A stretch of DNA of 45,727 nucleotides, from contig NZ_VRYE01000051.1 of the NCBI RefSeq assembly GCF_008041835.1, positions 1 through 45,727 on the forward strand. The letters run 5' to 3'. The notes below the pieces were generated by a model. That model was given only the letters and a program-made list of their open reading frames with translations. It was not told where the DNA came from and made no database searches. Position 1 is the stretch's first letter. Every line of letters begins with the position of its first letter. Shown in pieces: positions 1-8,009 of this stretch. The translations under genes and the position numbers were made by a program. The stretch is from Ectopseudomonas mendocina. Lineage in GTDB: Bacteria > Pseudomonadota > Gammaproteobacteria > Pseudomonadales > Pseudomonadaceae.

Positions 1-207
1 GTCCGACAGGCTGCTAGCTCGGATGGTGGGGTGCCCTTCTCTTTGGTTACTTTCTCTTGGGCAAGCAAGAGAAAGTGACTCGCCCGTAAGGGGCGAAACC
101 CATCAGGTCAGGCGGCGTGCTAATGGATAATGCCAATTCATCGACAGCTAACACGTAGTTGCCAGTCCAGTATCAACCCGCACTTTCCCCAAAATATGCG
201 AAGAACC
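1..207 (+). mobile_element. Right part of a repeated TIR element (copy 1, cut by window edge)
   Basis: The last 207 bases before the first gene match the right end of the complete copy at 20281-21181 and carry the same right terminal repeat (about 159-207), which ends in tgcgaagaacc. The stretch at about 35-110 is the arm module with a hairpin around gggcaagcaagag and the cgcccgtaaggggcg palindrome. It lacks the extra ~60-bp module found in copy 2. The left end lies outside the window, so target duplication cannot be tested; the right flank is tttttcat. No coding capacity is convincing here. Bases 208-348 between the element and the first gene hold nothing I recognise. Confidence 0.85.
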
Positions 208-348
208 TTTTTCATGCCCGGTATTTCAGGCCTGCAACCATCAACCGCCCTGCCGCGAGGAAACAGCTCACACGCTGCCTTCGCTGCACTGTGCCGATGC
301 ACTCGGCTTGGCTAAACTGCCGACTTTCAACAAACAAAAGAGCACGAT

Positions 349-585
349 ATGGGTCTTTTCCGCCTGCTGTTCTGGGTCGCCATCATCTTTGCCGCGATCT
401 GGATCTGGCGCCGTTTCATCAGCAAGCCCAAACGTACGCGCGCAGCCGAGGACGCCGCCGCGCCCATGGTTCGCTGCGCGCATTGTGGCGTGCACATCCC
501 CAAGGCCCAGGCACTGAGCCAGCATCAGCAGTGGTACTGCAGCCAGGCCCACCTCGAACAAGGCCCGCACACCGGTGACCGCTGA
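349..585 (+). CDS. PP0621-like small membrane protein with zinc-ribbon-like tail
   Basis: This is a 78-residue protein. An N-terminal hydrophobic helix (about residues 3-22, LFRLLFWVAIIFAAIWIW) is followed by a basic stretch and a C-terminal CAHCGVHIP...YC motif that resembles a small metal-binding ribbon. The length and layout match the family I know as PP0621-type proteins, which have no assigned function. The start ATG has only a weak Shine-Dalgarno sequence. The gene overlaps the GTG start of pilS by 11 bases, so the two are probably co-transcribed. The likely location is the inner membrane with the Cys cluster on the cytoplasmic side; this is an inference from the positive residues after the helix. 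Confidence 0.8.
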   Translation: MGLFRLLFWVAIIFAAIWIWRRFISKPKRTRAAEDAAAPMVRCAHCGVHIPKAQALSQHQQWYCSQAHLEQGPHTGDR

Positions 586-2167
586 CACCAGCGTACAGAA
601 CAGCACACAAGGGCAGCGCATCCTCAGGCTCTATCACTTCTATCGCCTGACCATCGGCCTGGCGCTGATCCTGCTGATCTCCAGCAACCTCGACGAGCAG
701 TTGCTGGATGTCGTGCATATCGAGCTGTTTCGCACCGGCAGCTGGGTTTACCTGATCCTCAACATCTTCATCGCCGTACTGGTGCAGAAACCCAAGCACC
801 TGATGCAGCTGTTCAGCCTGGCGCTGGTCGATGTGATCTTTCTCTCGGCCCTGTTCTATGCAGCGGGCGGCACGCCCAGCGGCATCGGCAACCTGCTGGT
901 GGTCGCCGTAGCGATCGCCAACATTCTGCTGCGCGGCCGCGTTGGCCTGTTGATCGCCGCCATCGCCGCGATAGCACTGATCTACCTGACCTTCTACCTC
1001 AGCCTCAGCCGCCCGGCTGCCGCCGCCCAGTACGTGCAGGCTGGCGCCCTCGGCGCGCTGTGTTTCGCTGGCGCGTTATTCATCCAGGGCATCACCCGAC
1101 GCCTGCAGATCAGTGAAACCCTGGCCGAAAAACGTGCAGCCGACGTAGCCAACCTCGAAGAGCTCAATGCGCAGATCCTGCAACGCATGCGCACCGGCAT
1201 CCTGGTGCTCGACACCCAACACCGCGTGCTGCTGGCCAATCAGGGGGCAACGCAGCTACTGGGCCGTGGCGAACTGACCGGCAAGATCATCGACCCACAC
1301 TGCCCCGAGCTGGTCAAACGCCTGCAGCAGTGGCTGCACAACCCGACGCTGCGTCCGGAAAGCCTGCAGGCGCAGGTCGATGGCCCGGTGTTGCAACCGA
1401 GCTTCATTTCCCTGCAACGCGACGGCCAGCAACATATTCTGGTGTTTCTCGACGACATCTCGCAGATCGCCCAGCAGGCCCAGCAACTCAAGCTGGCCTC
1501 GCTGGGCCGCCTGACCGCCGGCATCGCCCATGAGATTCGCAACCCGCTCGGCGCCATCAGCCATGCCGCGCAGTTGTTGCAGGAATCGGAAGACCTGCAA
1601 GGCCCGGATCAGCGCCTGGTGCAGATCATTCAGGATCACTCCAAACGCATGAACCTGGTGATCGAGAACGTCCTGCAGCTCTCGCGCCGGCGCCAGGCCG
1701 AACCGCAACTGCTCGACCTGAAATACTGGCTACACCGCTTCGCCAGCGAATTTCGCAGCTCGGCACCGGCCGACCGGCAGCTCCATCTGGAAACTCAGGG
1801 CGGCAGCCTGCAGACGTGCATGGATCCACACCAGTTGAACCAGGTGCTGACCAATCTGGTACAAAACGGCCTGCGCTACAGCGCCCAGAAGCACCGGCTC
1901 GGCCAGGTCTGGCTACGCCTGTTTCGCGACCCGGTCAGCGATCTGCCGGTTCTGGAGATTCTCGACGATGGCCCCGGCGTGCCGCCCGAACAGGAGCAGC
2001 ATATCTTCGAGCCCTTCTACACTACCGAGAACAAAGGCACCGGCCTCGGGCTGTATATCTCCCGCGAACTGTGCCAGGGCAACCAGGCCCGCCTCGACTA
2101 TAAACCTCGCGAAGGGGGCGGCAGTTGCTTCCGCATCACCTTCGCCCATCCGCGCAAACTGAGCTGA
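575..2167 (+). CDS. pilS: PilS, sensor histidine kinase of the type IV pilus regulon
   Basis: The 530-residue protein has about six hydrophobic segments in residues 20-180, a PAS-like region (about 190-300), then HisKA and HATPase domains. The H-box reads TAGIAHEIRNPLGAI with the phospho-acceptor at His319, the same number as in P. aeruginosa PilS. The N-box (NLVQNGLRYS), DDGPGVP and GTGLGLYIS motifs are intact. In the family, PilS phosphorylates PilR, which switches on pilA with sigma-54, and PilS can also sense pilin in the membrane. The start is GTG at 575, overlapping the previous gene. pilR begins two bases after the stop, so the pair forms an operon. Confidence 0.96.
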   Translation: MTADTSVQNSTQGQRILRLYHFYRLTIGLALILLISSNLDEQLLDVVHIELFRTGSWVYLILNIFIAVLVQKPKHLMQLFSLALVDVIFLSALFYAAGGTPSGIGNLLVVAVAIANILLRGRVGLLIAAIAAIALIYLTFYLSLSRPAAAAQYVQAGALGALCFAGALFIQGITRRLQISETLAEKRAADVANLEELNAQILQRMRTGILVLDTQHRVLLANQGATQLLGRGELTGKIIDPHCPELVKRLQQWLHNPTLRPESLQAQVDGPVLQPSFISLQRDGQQHILVFLDDISQIAQQAQQLKLASLGRLTAGIAHEIRNPLGAISHAAQLLQESEDLQGPDQRLVQIIQDHSKRMNLVIENVLQLSRRRQAEPQLLDLKYWLHRFASEFRSSAPADRQLHLETQGGSLQTCMDPHQLNQVLTNLVQNGLRYSAQKHRLGQVWLRLFRDPVSDLPVLEILDDGPGVPPEQEQHIFEPFYTTENKGTGLGLYISRELCQGNQARLDYKPREGGGSCFRITFAHPRKLS

Positions 2168-2169
2168 AC

Positions 2170-3510
2170 ATGAACCGTCAGAGAGCCCTGATCGTCGACG
2201 ACGAACCCGATATCCGTGAGCTGCTGGAAATCACCCTCGGACGCATGAAGCTGGACACCCGCAGCGCGCGCAACGTCAAGGAAGCGCGTGAATGGCTGGC
2301 GCGCGAGCCGTTCGATCTGTGCCTGACCGATATGCGCCTGCCCGATGGCACCGGCCTGGATCTGGTGCAGCACATTCAACAACGTCATCCACAGGTACCC
2401 GTGGCGATGATCACCGCCTACGGCAGCCTGGACACCGCGATCAACTCGCTCAAGGCCGGCGCCTTCGACTTTCTCACCAAGCCGGTCGACCTCGGCCGCC
2501 TGCGCGAACTGGTCGCCACGGCCCTGCGCATTCGCGCGCCCGAGGGCGAGGAACCCCCGGTCGACAGCCGCCTGCTCGGCGACTCGCCACCGATGAAAGC
2601 GCTGCGCAAGCAGATCCTGAAACTTTCACGCAGCCAGGCGCCGGTCTATATCAGCGGCGAGTCGGGCAGCGGCAAGGAACTGGTAGCGCGCCTGATTCAC
2701 GAGCAGGGGCCGCGCGCCGAACAGCCGTTCGTACCGGTCAACTGCGGCGCTATTCCCTCGGAGCTGATGGAGAGCGAGTTCTTCGGCCACAAGAAAGGCA
2801 GCTTCACCGGCGCCATCGAAGACAAGCAGGGGCTGTTCCAGGCGGCCAATGGCGGCACCCTGTTCCTCGACGAGGTCGCCGACCTGCCACTGCCGATGCA
2901 GGTCAAACTGCTGCGCGCCATTCAGGAAAAGGCCGTGCGCGCCGTCGGTGGCCAACAGGAAGTGGTGGTCGATGTGCGCATCCTCTGCGCCACCCACAAG
3001 GATCTGGCAGCCGAAGTTGCGGCTGGCCGTTTCCGCCAGGATCTCTACTACCGCCTCAACGTCATCGAGCTGCGCGTGCCGCCGCTGCGTGAACGGCGCG
3101 AAGATATCGCCCAGCTGGCCGACGTGATGCTCGCGCGCCTGGCCGACAGCACCGGCCTTGCCGCTGCCAAGCTGCATCCCGATGCGCTGGAAAAACTGAA
3201 GAACTACCGCTTCCCCGGCAACGTGCGCGAGCTGGAAAACATGCTCGAGCGCGCCTATACCCTCTGCGAAGACGACCAGATCACGCCCAGCGACCTGCGC
3301 CTGGCCGACGCCAGTGGCCCCGGCAACGAAGGCGGCGAAACCAGCCTGGCGCAGATCGACAACCTCGAGGACTACCTCGAGGACATCGAACGCAAACTGA
3401 TCATGCAGGCACTGGAAGAAACCCGCTGGAACCGCACGGCGGCGGCGCAACGCCTGGGCCTGACCTTCCGCTCGATGCGCTACCGCCTGAAGAAGCTGGG
3501 CATCGATTGA
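2170..3510 (+). CDS. pilR: PilR, sigma-54-dependent response regulator
   Basis: The 446-residue NtrC-type activator has a receiver domain (residues 1-120, acidic pocket DDE near 10-12, phospho-acceptor Asp54 in LTDMRLPD). An AAA+ domain follows, with Walker A GESGSGKE and a GSFTGA loop in place of the commoner GAFTGA, then a Fis-type helix-turn-helix at the end (WNRTAAAQRLGLTFRSMRYR). The ATG at 2170 directly follows the pilS stop; an upstream in-frame ATG inside pilS would add 15 unlikely residues. The family activates pilA transcription from a -24/-12 promoter; pilA is not in this window. The downstream gap holds a palindromic repeat. Confidence 0.97.
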   Translation: MNRQRALIVDDEPDIRELLEITLGRMKLDTRSARNVKEAREWLAREPFDLCLTDMRLPDGTGLDLVQHIQQRHPQVPVAMITAYGSLDTAINSLKAGAFDFLTKPVDLGRLRELVATALRIRAPEGEEPPVDSRLLGDSPPMKALRKQILKLSRSQAPVYISGESGSGKELVARLIHEQGPRAEQPFVPVNCGAIPSELMESEFFGHKKGSFTGAIEDKQGLFQAANGGTLFLDEVADLPLPMQVKLLRAIQEKAVRAVGGQQEVVVDVRILCATHKDLAAEVAAGRFRQDLYYRLNVIELRVPPLRERREDIAQLADVMLARLADSTGLAAAKLHPDALEKLKNYRFPGNVRELENMLERAYTLCEDDQITPSDLRLADASGPGNEGGETSLAQIDNLEDYLEDIERKLIMQALEETRWNRTAAAQRLGLTFRSMRYRLKKLGID

Positions 3511-3519
3511 GCCCAGCGC

Positions 3520-3640
3520 TTAGGGAAGCACTGAAAAATCCGTCATGCCCGCGCAGGCGGGCATCCAGAATCTGCGAATCACCTGGACTCCCGCCTTCGC
3601 GGGAGTGACGGTAAATGGCTTTTTCAGAACATCCTTAGGC
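3520..3640. repeat. MITE-like palindromic repeat between pilR and thiO
   Basis: Two nested imperfect inverted repeats are visible. Outer arms: ctgaaaaatccgtca (from 3531) against the complement of ggctttttcag (ending 3627), with weaker pairing out to ttagg at 3520 and cctta at 3637. Inner arms: two hairpins, cccgcgcaggcggg and ctcccgccttcgcgggag. The inner unit is the widespread proteobacterial motif in which hairpins such as cccgcgaaggcggg flank a spacer ending in ctgga. The right end overlaps the thiO stop codon (3635-3637). It can act as a transcription terminator for both convergent genes. Confidence 0.75.
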
Positions 3641-4744
3641 TATTGCACCAACCAAGCGCCCGGCCGGCGCATAAGGTGCCGGGTCGATGATCGGCTCACG
3701 CCCGAGCATCAGATCAGCCAGCAACTGGCAGGATGCCGGCGCCAGCACCAGCCCGTTGCGGAAATGCCCGCAGTTCAGCCACAGCCCCGGGTGCTGAGGC
3801 AGCTCGCCAATGAAGGGAATGCCCTCGGGTGAACCGGGCCGCAAACCTGCCCAATGCCCCACCACTTCGGCACCCTTGAGCGCAGGCAGCAACTCTTCGG
3901 CCGAGGCTTTCAGGCTTTCCAGCGCATCATCGGTCGGCGTCTTGTCGAAGCCGGCGTATTCCAGCGTGCTGCCGATCAGGATATGGCCATCACGCCGCGG
4001 GATCGCATAGCGTCCCTTGGCCAATACCATGCTTGGCAGAAAATCCTCGGCGAACTTGTAGAGAATCATCTGCCCCTTCACAGGTTCAACTGGTAACTCC
4101 AGCCCAAGCGTCTTGAGCAACTCACCACTCCAGGCACCGGCCGCCAACACCACACGCTCAGCCCGAATCTCGCCGGCAGCCGTGATCACACCGCAGATCC
4201 GCTCGCCCTCCCGAATAAAGCCGGTAACCGGACAATGCTCACGCAGCTCGACGTTGGGCATGGCCGTCAAGGCCGCCCGCAGCGCTTTGACCAACCTGGG
4301 ATTACGCACATTGGCCACACCCGGCATATGAATGGCGCGCTTGAAACCATCGCCCAGCACAGGCACCTGCTGATACGCCTCAGCGATATCCACCGCAAAC
4401 AACTCGCGCCCCTGACGCCGAGCCCAGGCCAGCGCCTCGGCTTCATCATCCAGATCCAGCCAGTACAGCCCGGTGACATGCACCTCGGGATCGACGCCGG
4501 TGTCTTCCAACAACAGCCGAGCTAACCCCGGATAGAAATCCTGCGACCAATGCGCCAGCGCCGTCACCGCCGTGCTGTAGCGCCAGGGGTAAAGCGGAGA
4601 AACGATACCGCCACCGGCCCAGGAGGATTCGCGGCCCAGAGCCCGCCCCTCAAGCAAACACACATCTGCCCCACTTCGCGCAAGCAATAGCGTTGAGAGC
4701 ATGCCAATAGCACCGCCACCCACAATCAGAATTTTTTCCGACAT
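3635..4744 (-). CDS. thiO: ThiO-like FAD-dependent glycine / D-amino acid oxidase
   Basis: The 369-residue protein opens with a Rossmann dinucleotide-binding motif (GGGAIGMLSTLLLARSGADV, residues 8-27) followed by an acidic residue, as in the DAO family. The C-terminal half has the typical GLRPGSPEGIPFIGE and GHFRNGLVLAP segments that contact flavin and substrate. In the pathway, glycine oxidase makes the iminoglycine used for the thiazole of thiamine. I chose the ATG at 4744 because a GGAG ribosome site sits just upstream and the Rossmann fold starts at once; an upstream in-frame ATG would add 27 non-conserved residues. The gene is divergent from fimT. In PAO1 the gene beside pilR is the same type (PA4548, from memory). 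Confidence 0.88.
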   Translation of the reverse strand: MSEKILIVGGGAIGMLSTLLLARSGADVCLLEGRALGRESSWAGGGIVSPLYPWRYSTAVTALAHWSQDFYPGLARLLLEDTGVDPEVHVTGLYWLDLDDEAEALAWARRQGRELFAVDIAEAYQQVPVLGDGFKRAIHMPGVANVRNPRLVKALRAALTAMPNVELREHCPVTGFIREGERICGVITAAGEIRAERVVLAAGAWSGELLKTLGLELPVEPVKGQMILYKFAEDFLPSMVLAKGRYAIPRRDGHILIGSTLEYAGFDKTPTDDALESLKASAEELLPALKGAEVVGHWAGLRPGSPEGIPFIGELPQHPGLWLNCGHFRNGLVLAPASCQLLADLMLGREPIIDPAPYAPAGRLVGAIA

Positions 4745-4827
4745 CGTAACTCCACCTTGCCCTTTCCACGCTGAAGGTCTAAACCTTTCAACACTAGGAC
4801 GGTAAACATACATACAAGGATGCAAAG

Positions 4828-5331
4828 ATGCGCCATTCTCAACAATGGGCCTTTAGCCTGCCCGAGCTCCTCACGACCCTCGCCATACTCGCCATTCTGG
4901 CGACCATTGCAGTTCCCCACACGACTCGGTTGATCGAAAAAAACCGACAACAGGCTTCGGGGGACCTGCTATTACGCAATCTGCAAATTGCCAGAACCAA
5001 AGCAATTGCGGAAAACAGAGCGGTGCTGCTCTGCCCCTCATCCGATGTCGAGTGCATGGACGATTGGAATGAGGGCTGGATCCTGAAGTCACCGACGACC
5101 GACGAAATACTGAGTCGAGACAAGCTATCAGGGCTTGACGGCATACTGCACTGGACGGGATATCGGAAAGAAATTCTATTCAGGAGCGACGGCACCAGCC
5201 CCACAGGTAACGGCCGTTTTTTCCTTTGCACCCAGCACGGCTTGGCATGGCAGCTGATCATTAGCCGGCAGGGTCGTGTTCGAAGGTCTGACGCCAAGGA
5301 AGATATCAAGGACGCCTACCGTTGCAACTGA
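4828..5331 (+). CDS. fimT: FimT-like type IV pilin-like protein (GspH/FimT family)
   Basis: The 167-residue protein has a short basic leader, then FSLPELLTTLAILAILATIA as the pilin-type hydrophobic helix, and a GspH-like C-terminal domain with paired cysteines (CPSSDVEC near 68-75). The residue before the mature Phe is Ala (QQWA-FSLPE), not the usual Gly; the Glu5 is kept. FimT is the minor-pilin-like protein at the start of this cluster in Pseudomonas, and relatives bind DNA for natural transformation in some species. It lies 83 bp from the divergent thiO gene and 150 bp upstream of fimU. That gap makes a separate promoter for fimU likely. Confidence 0.85.
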   Translation: MRHSQQWAFSLPELLTTLAILAILATIAVPHTTRLIEKNRQQASGDLLLRNLQIARTKAIAENRAVLLCPSSDVECMDDWNEGWILKSPTTDEILSRDKLSGLDGILHWTGYRKEILFRSDGTSPTGNGRFFLCTQHGLAWQLIISRQGRVRRSDAKEDIKDAYRCN

Positions 5332-5383
5332 TTCACGCCGCCACAGCCAGCGTGAACTGGAGCACACAACTGCGAAGCAGATA

Positions 5384-5414
5384 ACCGACCGTCATCCCAA
5401 AGAAACCAACCGTC
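5384..5414 (+). promoter_or_regulatory. Possible operator: paired ACC(G/A)ACCGTC repeats upstream of fimU
   Basis: Two 10-bp near-identical direct repeats, accgaccgtc (5384-5393) and accaaccgtc (5405-5414), lie 21 bp apart (two helix turns), about 70-100 bp before fimU. In P. aeruginosa the fimU operon is activated by AlgR, whose sites contain CCGTTCGTC-like cores. The match here is partial, so the link to AlgR is an inference. Confidence 0.3.
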
Positions 5415-5481
5415 CCGCTGCGCAGGACTTCCCTGGTCCCTATCGGCAATCATCCACTCAAAGTTATGAGTGGAGTCAGTC

Positions 5482-5964
5482 ATGCCAGGCAAAACGGGAA
5501 CCAGTGGATTCACCCTAGTCGAGTTGATGATCGTCATCGCACTGCTCGCTATCGTTGCGCTGATCGCAGCGCCGAGCTTTACCGACATGATCGAACGCAA
5601 TCGCCTGCAGAGTCAGGCAGAAGAACTCAGGTCTTTTCTCCTCTACGCCCGGGGCGAGGCTGTAACCCTGAGGTCAACCATTACGGTCGAGACGGATGAC
5701 GAAGAAGCGTGGGTTATCGAGCGAGGCGGTACCACTATTCGCCAGTTCGAGCACAACCCTGAGCTAGTAACGATACGCTCGAGTGCAGAGACCATTACCT
5801 TCAGAAGCAATGGCACGGCAACCGCAGCGACTTTCACTGTCTGCCACGACGACGACGCCGCTCGTGGGTACTTCCTGGAAATCCAATCCAGCGGCGCAAC
5901 CAGCCTATACCTGCCAGGAAAAAAGGATGCCAGTAACACAGCTCTCGACAGTTGCACCTTGTGA
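5482..5964 (+). CDS. fimU: FimU-like minor pilin
   Basis: The 160-residue prepilin has leader MPGKTGTSG cut before FTLVELMIVIALLAIVAL, a canonical Gly-1/Phe+1/Glu+5 site, then a GspH-like globular domain with Cys residues near the middle (TVCHDDDA) and end (DSCTL). The start is the ATG at 5482: GGAG lies six bases upstream, while the GTG four codons earlier lies before that site. In the family FimU, PilV, PilW, PilX and PilE form a complex with PilY1 that primes pilus assembly at the tip. It shares the pilin helix with the fimT product but is otherwise divergent. The pilV start follows the stop after 8 bp. Confidence 0.85.
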   Translation: MPGKTGTSGFTLVELMIVIALLAIVALIAAPSFTDMIERNRLQSQAEELRSFLLYARGEAVTLRSTITVETDDEEAWVIERGGTTIRQFEHNPELVTIRSSAETITFRSNGTATAATFTVCHDDDAARGYFLEIQSSGATSLYLPGKKDASNTALDSCTL

Positions 5965-5972
5965 GGATGCCT

Positions 5973-6530
5973 ATGAGCAATAACAAAGGATTCAGCCTCA
6001 TCGAGGTACTTGTAGCTCTCCTGCTGACCACCATTGGTGTGCTCGGTATGGTTGCCTTGCAAGGACGCAGCATTCAGTACACACAGGATTCGGTGCAACG
6101 CAACACGGCCGTTTCGCTGGCCAATGAGCTGATTGAAATAGCCCGAGCAAATCCGCAAGCGCTTTACAACTCGTCGGTCCCGAAATTCCCGATTAATAGT
6201 GGAATGAAAGAGGACTCTCTCTTTTACAAGGCGAAAGGCGACGACTTCGCGGACCGCGACGCGTGCGTCACCACCACAACGCGTCTTGCCGAAACCCCAA
6301 AGGAGCAACGCGACTGCTGGGCCGACAAGGTTGAAGCAATGCTTCCTGGCGGAGCCGCTGTATTCGAAAGCGATGTCAGCATCTGTCGCAGTTCGAGCCC
6401 TGGCGATTGTGACGGCGCAGGCTCGATGCTCGAAATCCGCCTTGCCTGGCAGGTCCGCGAGGGCGCATGCCTAGATGCTGACGACCCAGATGCCACCGTA
6501 TGCACCTACACCGTTCGGGTAGAGCCATGA
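5973..6530 (+). CDS. pilV: PilV, minor pilin
   Basis: The 185-residue prepilin has leader MSNNKG, mature FSLIEVLVALLLTTIGVLGM with Glu5, then a soluble domain with several Cys residues (DACVTTTTR, RDCWADK, SICRSSSPGDC, GACLDADD, TVCTY). The phrase LLTTIGVLGMVALQ is the usual PilV signature. The start at 5973 is favoured by GAGG six bases upstream; an ATG two codons earlier is within that site. The stop codon overlaps the pilW ATG (ATGA), so the two are translationally coupled. It is a minor pilin of the priming complex in the inner membrane and pilus tip. Confidence 0.9.
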   Translation: MSNNKGFSLIEVLVALLLTTIGVLGMVALQGRSIQYTQDSVQRNTAVSLANELIEIARANPQALYNSSVPKFPINSGMKEDSLFYKAKGDDFADRDACVTTTTRLAETPKEQRDCWADKVEAMLPGGAAVFESDVSICRSSSPGDCDGAGSMLEIRLAWQVREGACLDADDPDATVCTYTVRVEP

Positions 6531-7375
6531 ATACAGTTAAACGCCAGTTCGGCCTTTCGCTTATCGAACTGTTGATTGCCTTGGCTATCAGCAGTCTGTT
6601 GATCCTTGGTATTACGCAGGTCTACATCGACAACAAGCGTAACTACGTTTTCCAGCAGAATCAGGCCGGGAATCTGGAGAACGGCCGCTTTGCCAGCTTG
6701 ATGCTGAACGAATATCTAGGCAAGGCGGGATACAGACGAGACCCTGTGATATTGGTTGAAGAAGCTTTCCCTAGCAGAAGTGCCAGTGGTGATTGCCAAG
6801 CATTCGGTGCAGGCCACTCCATTACCGGGCTTGACCCAGCTGAGGGCCGAGGCTTTTGCATACGCTATCAACCGAAAACAAGCGGTGAGCTGGATTGCCA
6901 AGGCGCAGCCAGCGCGAGCTTTAATGACGAGGTAGCCTTTTCATCGCCTCCGACATCGAGCCTCATAGTACTGGCGTTCAAGTATGATCCCAGTCCCGAC
7001 AATGATCTTCCCAAAGGTCGCCTGCTCTGCAAAAGCCTGAACGTTTCTTCCCCCCAGTATGGTGAGTTGCTTCGCGGGGTTGCCGACATGCGCCTGGATT
7101 TTGGGGTTGGTAACTCTGACGTTCTGCGAAAAGAAGTTTCCAGCTACGTTCCCCAAGCAGACTGGACGCCCGCAAGCGGCTCAATACGAAGCGTACGTTA
7201 TTCCCTGCTAATGGCCAGCCGAAGCGGTCAACGCGATAGCGATGACTCGAAGATTTTGGACGATTGGCTGGCAACAGCAGCAGACGACGATAAGACACGA
7301 CTACAAACGGCTGATAGCCAACGTTTGTACCAAGTAATGAGCAGCACCCAAACCGTCAGGAATCTCATGCCATGA
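6527..7375 (+). CDS. pilW: PilW, minor pilin / assembly protein
   Basis: The 282-residue protein has leader MNTVKRQFG cut before LSLIELLIALAISSLLILGI, with Glu5. QVYIDNKRNYVFQQNQAGNLENGRF follows in two parts typical of PilW. The long C-terminal domain is Cys-containing. Start ATG at 6527 overlaps the pilV stop and the gene ends in an ATGA overlap with pilX. In the family PilW interacts with PilX and PilY1 and is needed for pilus biogenesis. DNA here looks less GC-rich than the flanking housekeeping genes. Confidence 0.92.
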   Translation: MNTVKRQFGLSLIELLIALAISSLLILGITQVYIDNKRNYVFQQNQAGNLENGRFASLMLNEYLGKAGYRRDPVILVEEAFPSRSASGDCQAFGAGHSITGLDPAEGRGFCIRYQPKTSGELDCQGAASASFNDEVAFSSPPTSSLIVLAFKYDPSPDNDLPKGRLLCKSLNVSSPQYGELLRGVADMRLDFGVGNSDVLRKEVSSYVPQADWTPASGSIRSVRYSLLMASRSGQRDSDDSKILDDWLATAADDDKTRLQTADSQRLYQVMSSTQTVRNLMP

Positions 7376-7998
7376 CAGCTATAACGTATCAAAAACAAAA
7401 AGGTGCGGTTTTATTCATCGCCCTCGTCATGTTGCTTGTTCTGACTCTACTGGCGATCAACAGTATGCGCGGCGTCACGCTGGAAACACGCATTACTGCA
7501 AATCGCGCCCAGGAAACAAAGCTTATAAACGTCGCTGACGCGGCCTTACGTGAAGCCGAGTTTCGTTACTACGGGCCAGGTAACATTCCCGACAAACTTG
7601 AGCCCAAGGCAGCCAACTGCAGCACGGATAATACATTGAACGTAAACGGCATTAACAAGCCGTGTCTTCTTGCCATACAGGCCAGCAACTTACTCGACTT
7701 TGTTAATGCACCTGAAAATGCAACTGATGCCTACCTTGGCGACGACTCATCGGGTGGTCTGCTTTGGATGCCTTATCGAGGCACCGACGCCGAAAACAGT
7801 ACACAAGCGAGCGCCCAGGCAGATGCCCACTGGAACAGCATCCGAGCTGGCGAAGCCGGTAACGCAGCAGTCAACGCCGAATACGGAATGGTTGCCGAAG
7901 GCCAGGGCACCTATTTTTACATGAACAATGGTAAGGCTGGAGAAACACTGTTTCTGCAGTCGACAAACGCCAACATCTACCTTGGTATCAACAACTGA
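7372..7998 (+). CDS. pilX: PilX, minor pilin (GspK-like)
   Basis: The 208-residue protein has leader MTAITYQKQKG then AVLFIALVMLLVLTLLAINS. As in most PilX proteins the mature N-terminus lacks the Glu5 of major pilins. The segment TRITANRAQETKLINVADAAL is the conserved amphipathic helix after the hydrophobic part, and an RTEAE-like LREAEFRYYG follows. Start ATG overlaps the pilW stop; the pilY1 start is 12 bp downstream. It acts with PilW and PilY1 at the pilus tip. Confidence 0.92.
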   Translation: MTAITYQKQKGAVLFIALVMLLVLTLLAINSMRGVTLETRITANRAQETKLINVADAALREAEFRYYGPGNIPDKLEPKAANCSTDNTLNVNGINKPCLLAIQASNLLDFVNAPENATDAYLGDDSSGGLLWMPYRGTDAENSTQASAQADAHWNSIRAGEAGNAAVNAEYGMVAEGQGTYFYMNNGKAGETLFLQSTNANIYLGINN

Positions 7999-8009
7999 GC
8001 GCCGATATC

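Noticed and set aside
5282..5470. A small gene between fimT and fimU
   Set aside because: The open frame at 5276-5518 overlaps both neighbours, has no ribosome site and no conserved features.
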